In this document: piece by piece, positions 34,112 through 42,859 of the stretch
Position numbering within the stretch: the stretch's first letter is position 1
How the letters are laid out: the number at the start of each line of letters is the position of its first letter
Source: Eubacteriaceae bacterium Marseille-Q4139
GTDB lineage: Bacteria; Bacillota; Clostridia; Lachnospirales; Lachnospiraceae
Direction: 5' to 3'
DNA length: 64,000 nucleotides
NCBI GenBank assembly: GCA_018223415.1
Contig: JAGTTQ010000001.1
Location: forward strand, 2,763,865-2,827,864
The notes under the pieces: model-generated
What the model was told of the DNA's origin: nothing
Seen by the model: only the letters and a program-made list of their open reading frames with translations
Databases searched by the model: none
Position numbers and translations under genes: made by a program

Positions 34112-35002
34112 ATGAATTTTGTAAACGGTGCACAGTTATTGGAATACTGCGAAAAAGAAAATAAAAGGATTTCCGACGCCATGTTCGAGCGGGAAACGAC
34201 CCACTTGGAGCAGGATCCGGCCAGGACACGGGCCAGGATGGAAAAGGCATACTCCATCATGAAGGCGGCGGCAAGAAAGCCCATGAACGAAGACATCGTC
34301 AGCATGGGCGGCATGATCGGCGGGGAGAGCAAAAAGCTCCATACCCTGCGGGAAGACGGGAAAAACATCTGCGGAGACGTGATTTCAAAGGCCATCGCCT
34401 ACGCGGTCGGCGTTCTGGAGGTCAACGCGTCCATGGGCCTTATTGTGGCGGCCCCGACGGCCGGCTCCTCCGGCGTCCTGCCGGGCGTCCTCTGTTCCCT
34501 TCAGGAGCAGTACGGATTTTCCGATGAGGAGATCTGCCAGGTACTTTTCAATGCGGCGGCCATCGGCTACCTGATTACGAGAAATGCCACGACGGCCGGA
34601 GCAGAGGGCGGCTGTCAGGCCGAGGTGGGCTCTGCCAGCGCCATGGCGGCGTCTGCGGCCGTAGAGCTCATGGGCGGAAGTCCGAGGCAGTGCCTGGATG
34701 CGGCGTCCTTTGCAATCGTCAACATCCTGGGCCTCGTCTGCGACCCCATCGGCGGCCTTGTGGAGAATCCCTGCCAGAACCGGAATGCCATGGGCGCCTC
34801 CAACGCGTTAATCAGCGCCGAGCTGGCCCTTGCCGGAATTAAGAGCATTACGCCCATCGACGAGACCGTCGGCGTCATGTATGCAGTCGGAAAATCCCTG
34901 CCGTCGGAGCTTCGTGAGACGTCCCTCGGCGGCATGGCCGTGGCAAAGAGCGCCTGCGAGGCGTGCATGGCATGCGCGGCGAAACGGCACGGGAAGAGTT
35001 AA
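34112..35002 (+). CDS. sdaAA: L-serine ammonia-lyase, alpha subunit
   Basis: The 296-residue catalytic subunit that carries the oxygen-sensitive [4Fe-4S] cluster. APTAGSSGVLPGVL, the ATTAGAEGGCQAEVGSASAMAA block with a cluster Cys, LVCDPIGGLVENPCQNRN with two more, and a Cys-rich C-terminus are all visible. Length matches the family. It pairs with the beta subunit just upstream and is followed 42 bases later by glpP. Confidence 0.94.
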   Translation: MNFVNGAQLLEYCEKENKRISDAMFERETTHLEQDPARTRARMEKAYSIMKAAARKPMNEDIVSMGGMIGGESKKLHTLREDGKNICGDVISKAIAYAVGVLEVNASMGLIVAAPTAGSSGVLPGVLCSLQEQYGFSDEEICQVLFNAAAIGYLITRNATTAGAEGGCQAEVGSASAMAASAAVELMGGSPRQCLDAASFAIVNILGLVCDPIGGLVENPCQNRNAMGASNALISAELALAGIKSITPIDETVGVMYAVGKSLPSELRETSLGGMAVAKSACEACMACAAKRHGKS

Positions 35003-35044
35003 AACGATGCCGCGGCATAAAATATGCGCGGCGGAAGGCAAAGT

Positions 35045-35611
35045 ATGAAGCAGGAATTATATGAAATCGCCGAGGGCTGTCCGGTCATCGCTGCCGTAAA
35101 GGATGACCGGGGCCTTAGGCGGTGCCTGGAATCGGAGAGCTCCGTCGTATTTATCCTGTACGGCGATATCTGTACGATCCGGCAGATCGTGGATACAGTG
35201 AAGGCGGCCGGAAAGCTGGCCATCGTCCATGCGGATCTGATCGGCGGGCTGGCTCCGAAAGAGGTGGCCGTGGACTTTTTAAAGACAGAAGCCGGGGCGA
35301 ACGGGATTATTTCCACGAAGCTTCCGTTAATCCACCGGGCGAAGGAGCTGGGGATTTACGCGGTATTCCGGTTTTTCGTCATTGATTCCATGGCCCTTTT
35401 GAATATCAGAAAACAGTGCGGCATCTGCCGTCCCGATATGGTGGAAATCCTGCCGGGGCTGATGCCGAAGATCATTGCGCGGCTTTCCTCGGAGCTTTCG
35501 GTGCCGGTCATTGCAGGCGGCCTGATTTCGGAGAAAAGCGACGTGACGGCGGCGCTGGAGGCGGGGGCTGTCTCCATCTCCACCACAGACGAGGAAGTCT
35601 GGTTTATGTAA
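35045..35611 (+). CDS. glpP: Glycerol-3-phosphate-responsive antiterminator
   Basis: A 188-residue RNA-binding regulator of the GlpP family, which on binding glycerol-3-phosphate prevents termination in the leaders of glp mRNAs. Typical sequences are CPVIAAVKDD, FILYGDICTI, VHADLIGGLAPKEVAVDFL, FFVIDSMALLNIR and PVIAGGLISEKSDV, with the TIM-barrel-like phosphate site. The ATG at 35045 is used because the longer form begins in poor context. It is 12 bases before glpK and so controls and accompanies glycerol use. Confidence 0.92.
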   Translation: MKQELYEIAEGCPVIAAVKDDRGLRRCLESESSVVFILYGDICTIRQIVDTVKAAGKLAIVHADLIGGLAPKEVAVDFLKTEAGANGIISTKLPLIHRAKELGIYAVFRFFVIDSMALLNIRKQCGICRPDMVEILPGLMPKIIARLSSELSVPVIAGGLISEKSDVTAALEAGAVSISTTDEEVWFM

Positions 35612-35623
35612 GGGGTGCGGAAC

Positions 35624-37114
35624 ATGGGAAAGTATATTATGGCTCTGGATGCCGGTACCACCAGCAGCCGGTGCATTTTGTTTGACAGGACGGGGGCCAT
35701 GAAAAGCGTGGCCCAGAAGGAGTTCACCCAGTATTTCCCAAAGCCGGGGTGGGTGGAGCACGACGCCGATGAAATCTGGTCGACAGAGCTTGGCGTCGCA
35801 GTGGAAGCCATGACGAAGGCCGGGGCGTCTGCCGCCGATATTGCGGCCATTGGGATCACAAACCAGCGGGAGACGACGGTTGTCTGGGATAAAAAGACAG
35901 GCGAGCCCATCTGCCATGCCATCGTCTGGCAGTGCCGCCGGACGTCGGCTTACTGTGATGAACTGAAGGCCAGGGGATTTACGGATATGATCCGGAAGAA
36001 GACAGGGCTCGTGATCGACGCATACTTTTCGGGGACAAAGTTAAAATGGATCTTAGACAATGTGCCGGGAGCCAGGGAGCGGGCCGAACACGGCGAGCTT
36101 TTGTTCGGTACTGTGGAGACCTGGCTCATCTGGAAGCTCACAAAAGGAAAGGTTCATGTGACCGACTATTCCAACGCCTCCCGGACGATGTTATTCAACA
36201 TCAGGACGCTTTCCTGGGATCCGGAAATCCTTGCCCTCCTTGACATTCCGGCTTCCATGCTTCCGGAGGTGAAGCCCTCCAGCATGGTTTACGGGGAGAC
36301 GGATCCGTCTTATTTCGGCGGCCCCATTCCCATCGGCGGCGCGGCCGGAGATCAGCAGGCGGCGCTGTTTGGCCAGACCTGCTTTGAGCCGGGGGATGCA
36401 AAAAATACATATGGGACAGGCTGTTTTCTTCTGATGAACACGGGGGAGACGCCGGTGTTTTCGGAAAACGGCCTCGTGACGACTATCGCCTGGGGGCTTG
36501 ACGGCAAAGTGAATTATGCCCTGGAAGGTTCGATTTTCGTGGCCGGTGCGGCGATCCAGTGGCTGAGGGACGAGATGCGGCTCATTGACTCAGCGGCAGA
36601 TTCGGAGTACATGGCCGGGAAGGTGAAGGACACGGCCGGCTGCTATGTGGTGCCGGCGTTTACGGGCCTTGGCGCGCCTTACTGGGATCAGTACGCCAGG
36701 GGTACCATTGTCGGGATTACCCGCGGCGTCAATAAATACCATATCATCCGGGCGACTCTGGAATCCCTGGCGTATCAGACAAACGACGTCTTAAGGGCCA
36801 TGGAGGCGGATTCCGGCATGAAGCTTACGTCTTTAAAGGCGGATGGCGGCGCCAGCGCCAACAACCTTCTGATGCAGATGCAGGCGGATATTGTCCGTGT
36901 CCCGGTGAAGCGCCCCGGCTGTGTGGAGACGACGGCCATGGGAGCTGCGTATCTTGCGGGGCTTGCAGTCGGATACTGGAAAAACAAGGACGAGGTGCTG
37001 AAAAACTGGTCGGTAGACCGGGAATTTTTGCCGGAGATCTCCGAGGAGGAGAGAGATGAAAAGGTAAGAGGCTGGAAAAAGGCGGTCAAGTATGCCTTTG
37101 GATGGGCCGAATAG
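35624..37114 (+). CDS. glpK: Glycerol kinase
   Basis: A 496-residue FGGY-family kinase that makes glycerol-3-phosphate from glycerol and ATP. MALDAGTTSSRCILFD is the N-terminal ATP-binding start, GITNQRETTVVWDK and the GGAAGDQQAALFGQ and DGGASANNLLMQ blocks are diagnostic. The ATG at 35624 (MGKYIM) is the usual start of the family. The conserved His for PTS phosphorylation cannot be judged by eye. It lies directly after glpP, so supply of glycerol-3-phosphate is coupled to its own sensor. Confidence 0.95.
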   Translation: MGKYIMALDAGTTSSRCILFDRTGAMKSVAQKEFTQYFPKPGWVEHDADEIWSTELGVAVEAMTKAGASAADIAAIGITNQRETTVVWDKKTGEPICHAIVWQCRRTSAYCDELKARGFTDMIRKKTGLVIDAYFSGTKLKWILDNVPGARERAEHGELLFGTVETWLIWKLTKGKVHVTDYSNASRTMLFNIRTLSWDPEILALLDIPASMLPEVKPSSMVYGETDPSYFGGPIPIGGAAGDQQAALFGQTCFEPGDAKNTYGTGCFLLMNTGETPVFSENGLVTTIAWGLDGKVNYALEGSIFVAGAAIQWLRDEMRLIDSAADSEYMAGKVKDTAGCYVVPAFTGLGAPYWDQYARGTIVGITRGVNKYHIIRATLESLAYQTNDVLRAMEADSGMKLTSLKADGGASANNLLMQMQADIVRVPVKRPGCVETTAMGAAYLAGLAVGYWKNKDEVLKNWSVDREFLPEISEEERDEKVRGWKKAVKYAFGWAE

Positions 37115-37122
37115 AGAGAATG

Positions 37123-37191
37123 GCCGGGAAGAGATGCACGCTGCGGCGCCGGAGAGGTTCGGCGGCGCGGCGGGATTTCCCGGCTGTTTTT
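37123..37191 (+). terminator. Terminator after glpK
   Basis: GCCGGGAA at 37123-37130 pairs with TTCCCGGC at 37177-37184, with a further GC-rich hairpin inside and a T run at 37186-37191. It separates glpK from the convergent Cfa-like gene. Confidence 0.75.
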
Positions 37192-37206
37192 CATTTGATG
37201 GAAGCC

Positions 37207-38379
37207 TTAGTACCACCTGGTGAGGGGCAGCTCGTTGTTGACGCCCTTTGTGGCGAGAATCTGGTGCAGGTCGATGATTCCGTTGTGGAAGGTGGCCGCG
37301 CAGGCCGCAAGATACAGGTTCCACATGCGGACGAACCGCTCGTCGAACCGTTTCCTCACCTCGTCCAGGTTCTTTTTATAATTGTTTTCCCAGCAGAGCA
37401 GGGTTTTATTGTAGTGCATCCGCAGGTTTTCCACGTCGAGGACATGGAAGCCGTCGTTTGCCATGTCTGCGATCATTTCCCTGAGACTTGGGACGACACC
37501 GCCCGGGAAGATGTATTTTTTAATCCATGCATCTCCCGGGTATTCTTTTAATGCACTGATAAAATGCAGGAGAAACAGTCCGCCGTCCTTTAAGACGTCG
37601 CGGACGCAGTCGTTGAAAAGCTGGTAATTTTCCCGTCCCACATGCTCAACCATGCCGACGGAGACGACGCGGTCGTAGGTCTGTCCTTCCTTCGGGAGAT
37701 CCCGGTAATCCATGAGTTTCACATCAAGCATGTCCTGGAGCCCTTCTTCTTTGATCCGTTTCCGAAATTCCGCATGCTGCTCTCTGCTTAAGGTAATGCC
37801 CGTCCCTTTGACCTTGTATTTTTTCGCTGCCTCGATGAGGAGAAAGCCCCATCCGCAGCCGATGTCTAAGAGGGTCATGCCTTCCTTTAAATGAAGCTTT
37901 TCTAAAATATACCCCACTTTATTGACCTGTGCCGCGTAAAGGCTGTCATCGGGATTTTTAAAATAGGCGCAGGAATAACTTAAGGTATCGTCCAGCCAGA
38001 GCTTGTAAAAATCATTTCCGATGTCATAATGGCTCGTGACTTCTTTCTCCTGTACTTTTTTCGTGACCGGCGTGTGGATCAGTTTTTTTAAAGCCCGCTC
38101 GTTTGTGGAGAATTTCCCCATCTGCCCGAGAAAATGGTCGAGGGCGTCGTAAAGATCGCCTTCGATTTCCAGATCGCCGTCCATGTAGGCTTCGCCCAGG
38201 GCAAGGGAGGTGCTGGTTAAAAGCTCCGGTACCGGCAGAGCCTTTTTAAAGTGGACAGTGAAGACCGGGGCGCCGCGGCCCACCTGATAGGACTTGTCGT
38301 TAAATTTTACAAGGAATGGATACTCGTCAAATCTTGACAGGAACTGTACCATCGCTTTTTCTTCCAGTTTTTCCAGCAT
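37207..38379 (-). CDS. Cyclopropane-fatty-acyl-phospholipid synthase family methyltransferase
   Basis: A 390-residue SAM-dependent enzyme that adds a methylene bridge to unsaturated acyl chains of membrane lipids. The SAM loop LLDIGCGWGFLLIEAAKK, the SHYDIGNDFYKLWLDDTLSYSCAYF block and VSVGMVEHVGRENY are diagnostic of the CFA family. The N-terminal lipid-binding domain is present but the start is somewhat short relative to E. coli Cfa. The gene is divergent from a marR gene, and two MarR-like operator sites lie between them, so it is probably controlled by that regulator. Confidence 0.92.
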   Translation of the reverse strand: MLEKLEEKAMVQFLSRFDEYPFLVKFNDKSYQVGRGAPVFTVHFKKALPVPELLTSTSLALGEAYMDGDLEIEGDLYDALDHFLGQMGKFSTNERALKKLIHTPVTKKVQEKEVTSHYDIGNDFYKLWLDDTLSYSCAYFKNPDDSLYAAQVNKVGYILEKLHLKEGMTLLDIGCGWGFLLIEAAKKYKVKGTGITLSREQHAEFRKRIKEEGLQDMLDVKLMDYRDLPKEGQTYDRVVSVGMVEHVGRENYQLFNDCVRDVLKDGGLFLLHFISALKEYPGDAWIKKYIFPGGVVPSLREMIADMANDGFHVLDVENLRMHYNKTLLCWENNYKKNLDEVRKRFDERFVRMWNLYLAACAATFHNGIIDLHQILATKGVNNELPLTRWY

Positions 38380-38497
38380 TCAGCATGACTCCTTCCGGTT
38401 TGCAGATGATGTCGGGAACGGAAAGTCCCGGACTTATGGATAGTTTTCCATATTTTTGCGGGAATATGCAAGCCCATGCGAGAACTATGCGAAATAA

Positions 38498-38549
38498 GAG
38501 TTGATAAATTCAACCAAAAGAGCTATTATTGAGTTGATAAAATCAACTC
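38498..38549 (+). promoter_or_regulatory. marR promoter with two MarR-like operators
   Basis: GAGTTGATAAATTCAAC at 38498-38514 and the perfect dyad GAGTTGAT-AAA-ATCAACTC at 38531-38549 share the same half-sites. The first covers the -35 (TTGATA, 38501-38506) and the second lies just after the -10 (TATTAT, 38524-38529, 17-base spacer). This suits self-repression by the MarR protein and possible control of the divergent Cfa-like gene. Confidence 0.7.
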
Positions 38550-38568
38550 ATATGCAGGAGGGAAAAAC

Positions 38569-39018
38569 ATGGACAGCGATTGGATTCAGAAGATACGGTC
38601 CTTTAACCGGTACTATACGGCCTGGCTGGATGTGATGAACAAAGCATATCTGGGAACAGAGCTGACGTGGCCGGAGTCCCGGGTACTGTTTGAAATTTAT
38701 ATGTATCCGGAGATCAGTGCAACGGGTCTGTGCGGGCATCTTCGCATGGACAAGAGCTATGTCAGCAGGATCCTGGCTAAATTTGAAAAACAAGGCCTGC
38801 TGGAGCGTGAGTTGATACCGGGAACGAGAGGCCAGAAGAGGCTGCATCTTACGCAGGACGGAATAAAGACGGCGGAGCAGATCGACCGGAGCGGAAACTG
38901 CCAGATTGCCGGAAAGCTAAAGGACATGACCCCGGAAACATGCCGGGAACTTTGCAGGGCGATGGAATTTATTGAAAAGACCCTGCGGGAAAATGAGGCG
39001 AAGGAGATAAAAAAGTGA
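38569..39018 (+). CDS. MarR-family transcriptional regulator
   Basis: A 149-residue winged-helix regulator. LTWPESRVLFEIYMYPEISATGLCGHLRMDKSYVSRILAKFEKQGLLERE is read as the helix-turn-helix and wing (described here by parts: TWPESRVLFEI, then GHLRMDKSYVSRIL). AGGAGG lies ten bases before the ATG. Its operators appear to be the two GTTGAT dyads in its promoter. It overlaps the GNAT gene by one base, a frequent MarR-GNAT pairing. The inducer is unknown. Confidence 0.9.
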   Translation: MDSDWIQKIRSFNRYYTAWLDVMNKAYLGTELTWPESRVLFEIYMYPEISATGLCGHLRMDKSYVSRILAKFEKQGLLERELIPGTRGQKRLHLTQDGIKTAEQIDRSGNCQIAGKLKDMTPETCRELCRAMEFIEKTLRENEAKEIKK

Positions 39019-39512
39019 TGAAACATGAAATTATAATCCGTACCTTTGAGCCAGGTGACCCGAGTCTAGTATGTTGGTTCCAGTATCGGCTCTATGAAAA
39101 GCAGTACCATTTCAATGGGCTTTACGAAAAGGAAATGCTGGGCGGAATGGCGGAGATTTATGATGACCCGGAAGGAAACCAGATGTGGATTGCAGAGGCA
39201 GACGGCAGGATTGTGGGAGATATTGCCGTCATAAAAAGAGGCGATGACCGGGCGCAGCTTCGCTGGTTCGGCGTCGACACAGACGAGCAGGGGCAGGGCC
39301 TTGGAAACCGGCTTTTAAAAACCGCCATGGACTTTTGTGCCCAAAAGGGGTATGTCCATCTTTATCTTGGAACGCTGGATATTTTAAAGCCGGCGCGGCA
39401 CCTTTATGGAAAATTCGGCTTTCACAGGACAGAGAGCGAACCTTATAATGAGTGGGATGAAAGCCGGGAGATGTACCATGAAACATGGGAGTGTGAGTTG
39501 GGGCAGGGATAA
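39018..39512 (+). CDS. GNAT-family N-acetyltransferase
   Basis: A 164-residue acetyl-CoA-dependent acetyltransferase. The motif A segment RWFGVDTDEQGQGLGNRLLKTA holds the acetyl-CoA loop (QGQGLG), and YGKFGFHRTES fits motif B. The start overlaps the marR stop. In Clostridia MarR-GNAT pairs, sometimes fused, are common and may inactivate a small amine or act on a protein; the substrate here is unknown. A stable hairpin follows the stop. Confidence 0.87.
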   Translation: MKHEIIIRTFEPGDPSLVCWFQYRLYEKQYHFNGLYEKEMLGGMAEIYDDPEGNQMWIAEADGRIVGDIAVIKRGDDRAQLRWFGVDTDEQGQGLGNRLLKTAMDFCAQKGYVHLYLGTLDILKPARHLYGKFGFHRTESEPYNEWDESREMYHETWECELGQG

Positions 39513-39515
39513 AAT

Positions 39516-39550
39516 AAGCCTATGCACACGCTGTTCGTGTGTATAGGCTT
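39516..39550 (+). terminator. Hairpin after the GNAT gene
   Basis: AAGCCTATGCACACG pairs with CGTGTGTATAGGCTT (one mismatch) around a five-base loop, four bases after the stop. There is little T run, but the stem is long. Confidence 0.65.
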
Positions 39551-39833
39551 ACATTTCCGGTTCTAATTGCCTCCGGCAACTGACTTCCATATCATTTCGA
39601 TATAAACTGCCCCCGCCCTATACGGATCATATATCGGGGACAGGATATCATATCTGACAGATTTCTGTATTGGCAGAACAGCTCCCCTCAGACTGATTAT
39701 GTCTGAAGCAAACATGAAATAGTAATGGAATATTCTGCGGCAGCGCATTATAATATACCTGAAACCAATGCTCATGTGCCATAAAGTGACGTGAAAGAAT
39801 TTGATAGACAGCAGACCACTATTCCGCTAAAAA
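39551..39833. other. Intergenic stretch with no convincing gene
   Basis: An AT-rich 283-base stretch. A 70-residue minus-strand frame at 39563-39775 has no visible domain, no good ribosome binding site and a composition like decayed DNA. It may be the remains of a lost gene beside the Crp-family regulator. Confidence 0.5.
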
Positions 39834-39878
39834 TTTCAGCCTGTATATCATTTGAAGCAGATGATGTACAGGCTGAAA
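39834..39878 (-). terminator. Terminator of the Crp-family gene (dyad copy B)
   Basis: TTTCAGCCTGTATATCAT pairs with ATGATGTACAGGCTGAAA (one mismatch). On the minus strand it follows the regulator stop by 25 bases and is followed by TTTTT. A near copy occurs at 20244-20288. Confidence 0.8.
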
Positions 39879-39903
39879 CTGTATAATTTATCACGAGGAT
39901 GGC

Positions 39904-40575
39904 TTAAAGTATCTCTGATGTACAGAATTTTGCCAAATCTGGAAGATTGATTACATGAACTTTTCCGCGAGTCGTTGAAATAATGTTCTGTTTTCGTAGG
40001 TCAGCCAGACCTCTGGTAAGCTGGATACGGCTAAGCCCGAGAATTTCCGCAAGTTCTTCCTGCGTCATATCAATCACAAGGCCGGAACAGGCGGGCTGAT
40101 TGATAGTAAGCAAATAAAGGAGATTGCAGATTTTTATGAAAGATGGATTGTACTCTTGATGGATGATTTCAAAAAGGAAACGATTGATATACATAGAGTT
40201 CCAGTTTACGACCTGTTCGCTCAATGCAGTATTCGTTTCAAACATTTTTTGAAATTGGTCTTTCGTAAATTCCAGAACTTTCATATCGGACAAGGCGGCT
40301 GTAATCAATGAAAGCTCGATTCTATAGTCATACTGGCGATAACCGGGAAATACTGTACCGGCTCCGTGAAAGCTGATTATTTTTCTGCGTCCGTTTTCAT
40401 GGTCTGCAAAATGAATGGCCGCCCCAGAAATGATATAGTGGATTTTTTCGTAGGGCTGTCCGGGTTTCCACAGATAGTCCCCTTTGTGAAAAGTCCTTGT
40501 GGCATGGGGCTGTGAAAGGAAGTATTCATAGAACTGCCGGAAGTCATCTGTGAAAAAATAGCGTGGTATTAGCAA
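39904..40575 (-). CDS. Crp/Fnr-family transcriptional regulator
   Basis: A 223-residue regulator that starts with TTG (AGGTGA lies six bases before). The N-terminal half is a cyclic-nucleotide-binding-like beta barrel (FHKGDYLWKPGQPYEKIHYIISG), which lacks the clear phosphate-binding arginine motif of true cAMP receptors. The C-terminal helix-turn-helix is DMTQEELAEILGLSRIQLTRGLADL. There are no N-terminal Fnr cysteines. It is divergent from the flavoprotein operon, which it probably controls. The end of this gene is duplicated as a remnant at 20307. Confidence 0.88.
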   Translation of the reverse strand: MLIPRYFFTDDFRQFYEYFLSQPHATRTFHKGDYLWKPGQPYEKIHYIISGAAIHFADHENGRRKIISFHGAGTVFPGYRQYDYRIELSLITAALSDMKVLEFTKDQFQKMFETNTALSEQVVNWNSMYINRFLFEIIHQEYNPSFIKICNLLYLLTINQPACSGLVIDMTQEELAEILGLSRIQLTRGLADLRKQNIISTTRGKVHVINLPDLAKFCTSEIL

Positions 40576-40669
40576 TTTATCACCTCACAATCTACCAATT
40601 TGGTTTTGTCACTATAATTGTACCATTATGGGTAGCTTTTTCAATTCAAGATACGAGGAGAAAATACCT

Positions 40670-41212
40670 ATGAGAATTGTTGTAATTACCGGAAGCCCAC
40701 ACAAAAGAGGCACCTCCGCTTTGTTGGCGGACGAGTTCATACGTGGTGCGGAAGAAGCTGGGCACCGTGTCTACCGTTTTGATACCGCATTTGAGTGCGT
40801 TCACCCCTGCATTGGCTGTGAAACTTGCGAGTGCGGAAAAAAGCCTTGTGTTTTTAAGGACGGAATGATGCCATTATATGATGAGCTGAAAAAAGCCGAT
40901 ATGGTGGTGTTTGTTTCCCCTGTTTATTATCATGCCTTGTCTGCGCAAATAAAAATGGCAATCGACCGATTCCATGGGATAGAAATTGATTTGCAGCACC
41001 ATAGCAAGAAAGCCATGCTTATTCTTACTGCTGCTGCGGCAGCTCCCAGTGTTGCGGATGGAGCAATCCTCAGCCATAAAAGAACGCTAAAGCATCTGAA
41101 ATGGAGCGATGACGGACAGCTACTTGCGCTTGGATGCAATACGAGGTCTGATATAGAAAAAACGGATTATCCGGAACAAGCACATAAAATGGGGAGGAAC
41201 CTTGAAGAATGA
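40670..41212 (+). CDS. NADPH-dependent FMN reductase-type flavoprotein with a cysteine motif
   Basis: The ATG at 40670 has GAGGAG nine bases upstream, giving 180 residues. RIVVITGSPHKRGTSALL is the FMN phosphate loop of flavodoxin-like reductases. HPCIGCETCECGKKPC near residues 45-60 is a compact Cys cluster as in iron-sulfur flavoproteins, which move electrons through an Fe-S cluster and FMN. FVSPVYYHALSAQIKMAIDRF is the conserved second FMN region. A TATAAT at 40613-40618 is the probable -10. Its stop overlaps the OYE-like start. It may pass electrons to the next enzyme. Confidence 0.87.
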   Translation: MRIVVITGSPHKRGTSALLADEFIRGAEEAGHRVYRFDTAFECVHPCIGCETCECGKKPCVFKDGMMPLYDELKKADMVVFVSPVYYHALSAQIKMAIDRFHGIEIDLQHHSKKAMLILTAAAAAPSVADGAILSHKRTLKHLKWSDDGQLLALGCNTRSDIEKTDYPEQAHKMGRNLEE

Positions 41213-42192
41213 GCCTTGAATATCTTGGAACCCCATTAAAAGTTTGCGGCCATATCATCAAAAACAGAATTGTTGTTCCGCCTATGGCGAACTTTGCCCT
41301 ACGGGCGGGAGATGGATTTGTCAAACCGGGGCATTTGCAATACTATGGGGCTTATGCATCCGGTGGCGCAGGGCTTGTTATTGTGGAAGCCTGTACAGTG
41401 ATTTCTGTTCCTGATGTTCTGTCAGTCTATGATGACTCATGCATTGATGGTATGTCTAAATTGGCAGAAGTCATTTCCTCTGCGGGCGCTGTGCCGATGA
41501 TACAGCTCTTACATGACGGGCTATATATCTTGCAAGAGAACGAAATCGCACAAATCAGCCATATTGATTTCTTGCGGTATAAGCAGATGTTCATAGATGC
41601 CGCCCTACGCTGCAAAAAAGCTGGCTTTGCTGGAGTGGAGTTACACGCTGCCCACGGCTTTTACTTAAATCAGATTTTAGAGCGTAATTCCCGTACCGAT
41701 GAATACGGTGGTAGCTTTGCAAACAGGGTGCGTATTATTCGAGAACTGATACAGGAAATCAAGGAGCTCTGCGGCAAAAACTTCATCGTTGCGGTTCGAT
41801 TTGGCAATCCAAATTATGAAGAATTGCTCCAAATCGCTGCTGCAATCGAAGAAGCAGGAGGTGACCTGTTGGATGTCTCTACCGGCTGCAAAGGGTATGA
41901 AGGCGTTCCGTCAGATTTTGGATTTGATGCAAAAATATATGCTGCTTCTCTTGTGAAACGACAAGCGCGCATACCCGTGATTGGTGTCGGAAATATTTTT
42001 ACGGGAGAACAGGCAGAACAAATTTTGGAAAAGAGATATGCCGATATGATTGCCGTAGGACGGGGGCATTTATGTGATCCCGCGTGGGCCAATAAAGAGT
42101 TTGCAGGCCAACAGCCAAAGCTGTGTAGAAATTGCCGCAGATGTATGTGGTATGTGGATAGTAGAAAGTGTCCCGCATGTAAAGAAAGGTGA
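41209..42192 (+). CDS. NADH:flavin oxidoreductase (old yellow enzyme family)
   Basis: A 327-residue FMN-binding TIM barrel of the OYE family. KNRIVVPPMANF starts the barrel, GFAGVELHAAHGFYLNQIL holds the conserved His-Ala-Ala-His segment that contacts substrate and FMN, and PVIGVGNIFTGEQAEQIL with MIAVGRGHLCDPAW binds the FMN phosphate. The C-terminus has CRNCRRCMWYVDSRKCPAC, a Cys-rich tail related to the Fe-S region of the 2,4-dienoyl-CoA/enoate reductases but ending soon after, so the usual second FAD domain is absent. It probably reduces an activated double bond. AGG-rich site before the ATG. Confidence 0.88.
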   Translation: MSLEYLGTPLKVCGHIIKNRIVVPPMANFALRAGDGFVKPGHLQYYGAYASGGAGLVIVEACTVISVPDVLSVYDDSCIDGMSKLAEVISSAGAVPMIQLLHDGLYILQENEIAQISHIDFLRYKQMFIDAALRCKKAGFAGVELHAAHGFYLNQILERNSRTDEYGGSFANRVRIIRELIQEIKELCGKNFIVAVRFGNPNYEELLQIAAAIEEAGGDLLDVSTGCKGYEGVPSDFGFDAKIYAASLVKRQARIPVIGVGNIFTGEQAEQILEKRYADMIAVGRGHLCDPAWANKEFAGQQPKLCRNCRRCMWYVDSRKCPACKER

Positions 42193-42202
42193 GGATTAGA
42201 AA

Positions 42203-42622
42203 ATGGAGCATAGAGTAAAGGTTACTGTATTAGACAAAAAATTGTTTCCTGAATTACAGGCGCAGTATTGCGCTGTACCGGATAGTGGCAAATGCCCCTG
42301 CTATAATGTGGGCGATGAGTTTCTGTTTTATCGCAACGATGAACGGGATGATTTTTGGCACATGGGAGCGGGTACGCTTATAAAAAGCGGAAAAACGGAT
42401 GATGGCGTACTGCAATCCCCTGGGACGATGCACTGCGGCTCGCAGGGGGTTCCGTTTTGTTCGGAAGCATGGGACGCCATCAGCAGATATATTTATTCTG
42501 CGTTACAAGGCGGAGCAATTATGCGTGGATGGACAAATGACGATAAAGTTATGATTGCATGCTGCAACGATGGTACCAGGCCGGTCATTTTCAAAGTCGA
42601 ACGTATAGATGTAGAGGAATAG
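42203..42622 (+). CDS. TIGR04076 family protein, copy B
   Basis: A 139-residue protein nearly the same as copy A at 20454 in residues but not in codons, so the two separated long ago or came from different sources. It shares GKCPCYNVGDEF, GTMHCG and ACCNDGTRPVIF. AGGTGAGG lies before the ATG, 11 bases after the OYE-like stop, so it belongs to the flavoprotein operon. Function unknown; a small redox or ligand-binding partner of these enzymes is a reasonable guess. Confidence 0.85.
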   Translation: MEHRVKVTVLDKKLFPELQAQYCAVPDSGKCPCYNVGDEFLFYRNDERDDFWHMGAGTLIKSGKTDDGVLQSPGTMHCGSQGVPFCSEAWDAISRYIYSALQGGAIMRGWTNDDKVMIACCNDGTRPVIFKVERIDVEE

Positions 42623-42624
42623 CT

Positions 42625-42859
42625 ATGAGCATAAAGATAAAAATTACCGTTCTAAAGCGCGGGTATGAAAAGAACTGGTAGAGAGCTTTTTGGAAAATCC
42701 CCAAACAGGTAAGTGTCCTGTTTTTCAAGAAGGTCAAACGTTTCTTGTTACACGCGAAAACTACAATAATTTTCCATATGAAAACAACTTTTGCGTAGCG
42801 GCATGGGATGTAATAAAAATTAAAGTTTACGCCGGTTTGCAGGGCGGCAATTTTTATTG
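42625..42859 (+). pseudogene. Broken second TIGR04076-type gene
   Basis: It begins MSIKIKITVLKRGYE and reaches a stop after 18 codons. One extra base in an A run near 42668-42671 restores the frame KELVESFLENPQTGKCPVF, then FCVAAWDVIKIKVYAGLQGG, the Cys and Trp-Asp blocks of the TIGR04076 family in a more distant form. The C-terminal part is missing and replaced by another remnant. It is either a true pseudogene or, less likely, a sequence error. Confidence 0.7.

Noticed and set aside
39563..39775. 70-codon minus-strand frame before the Crp-family gene
   Set aside because: No domain, no ribosome binding site and an unlikely composition; treated as part of decayed intergenic DNA.
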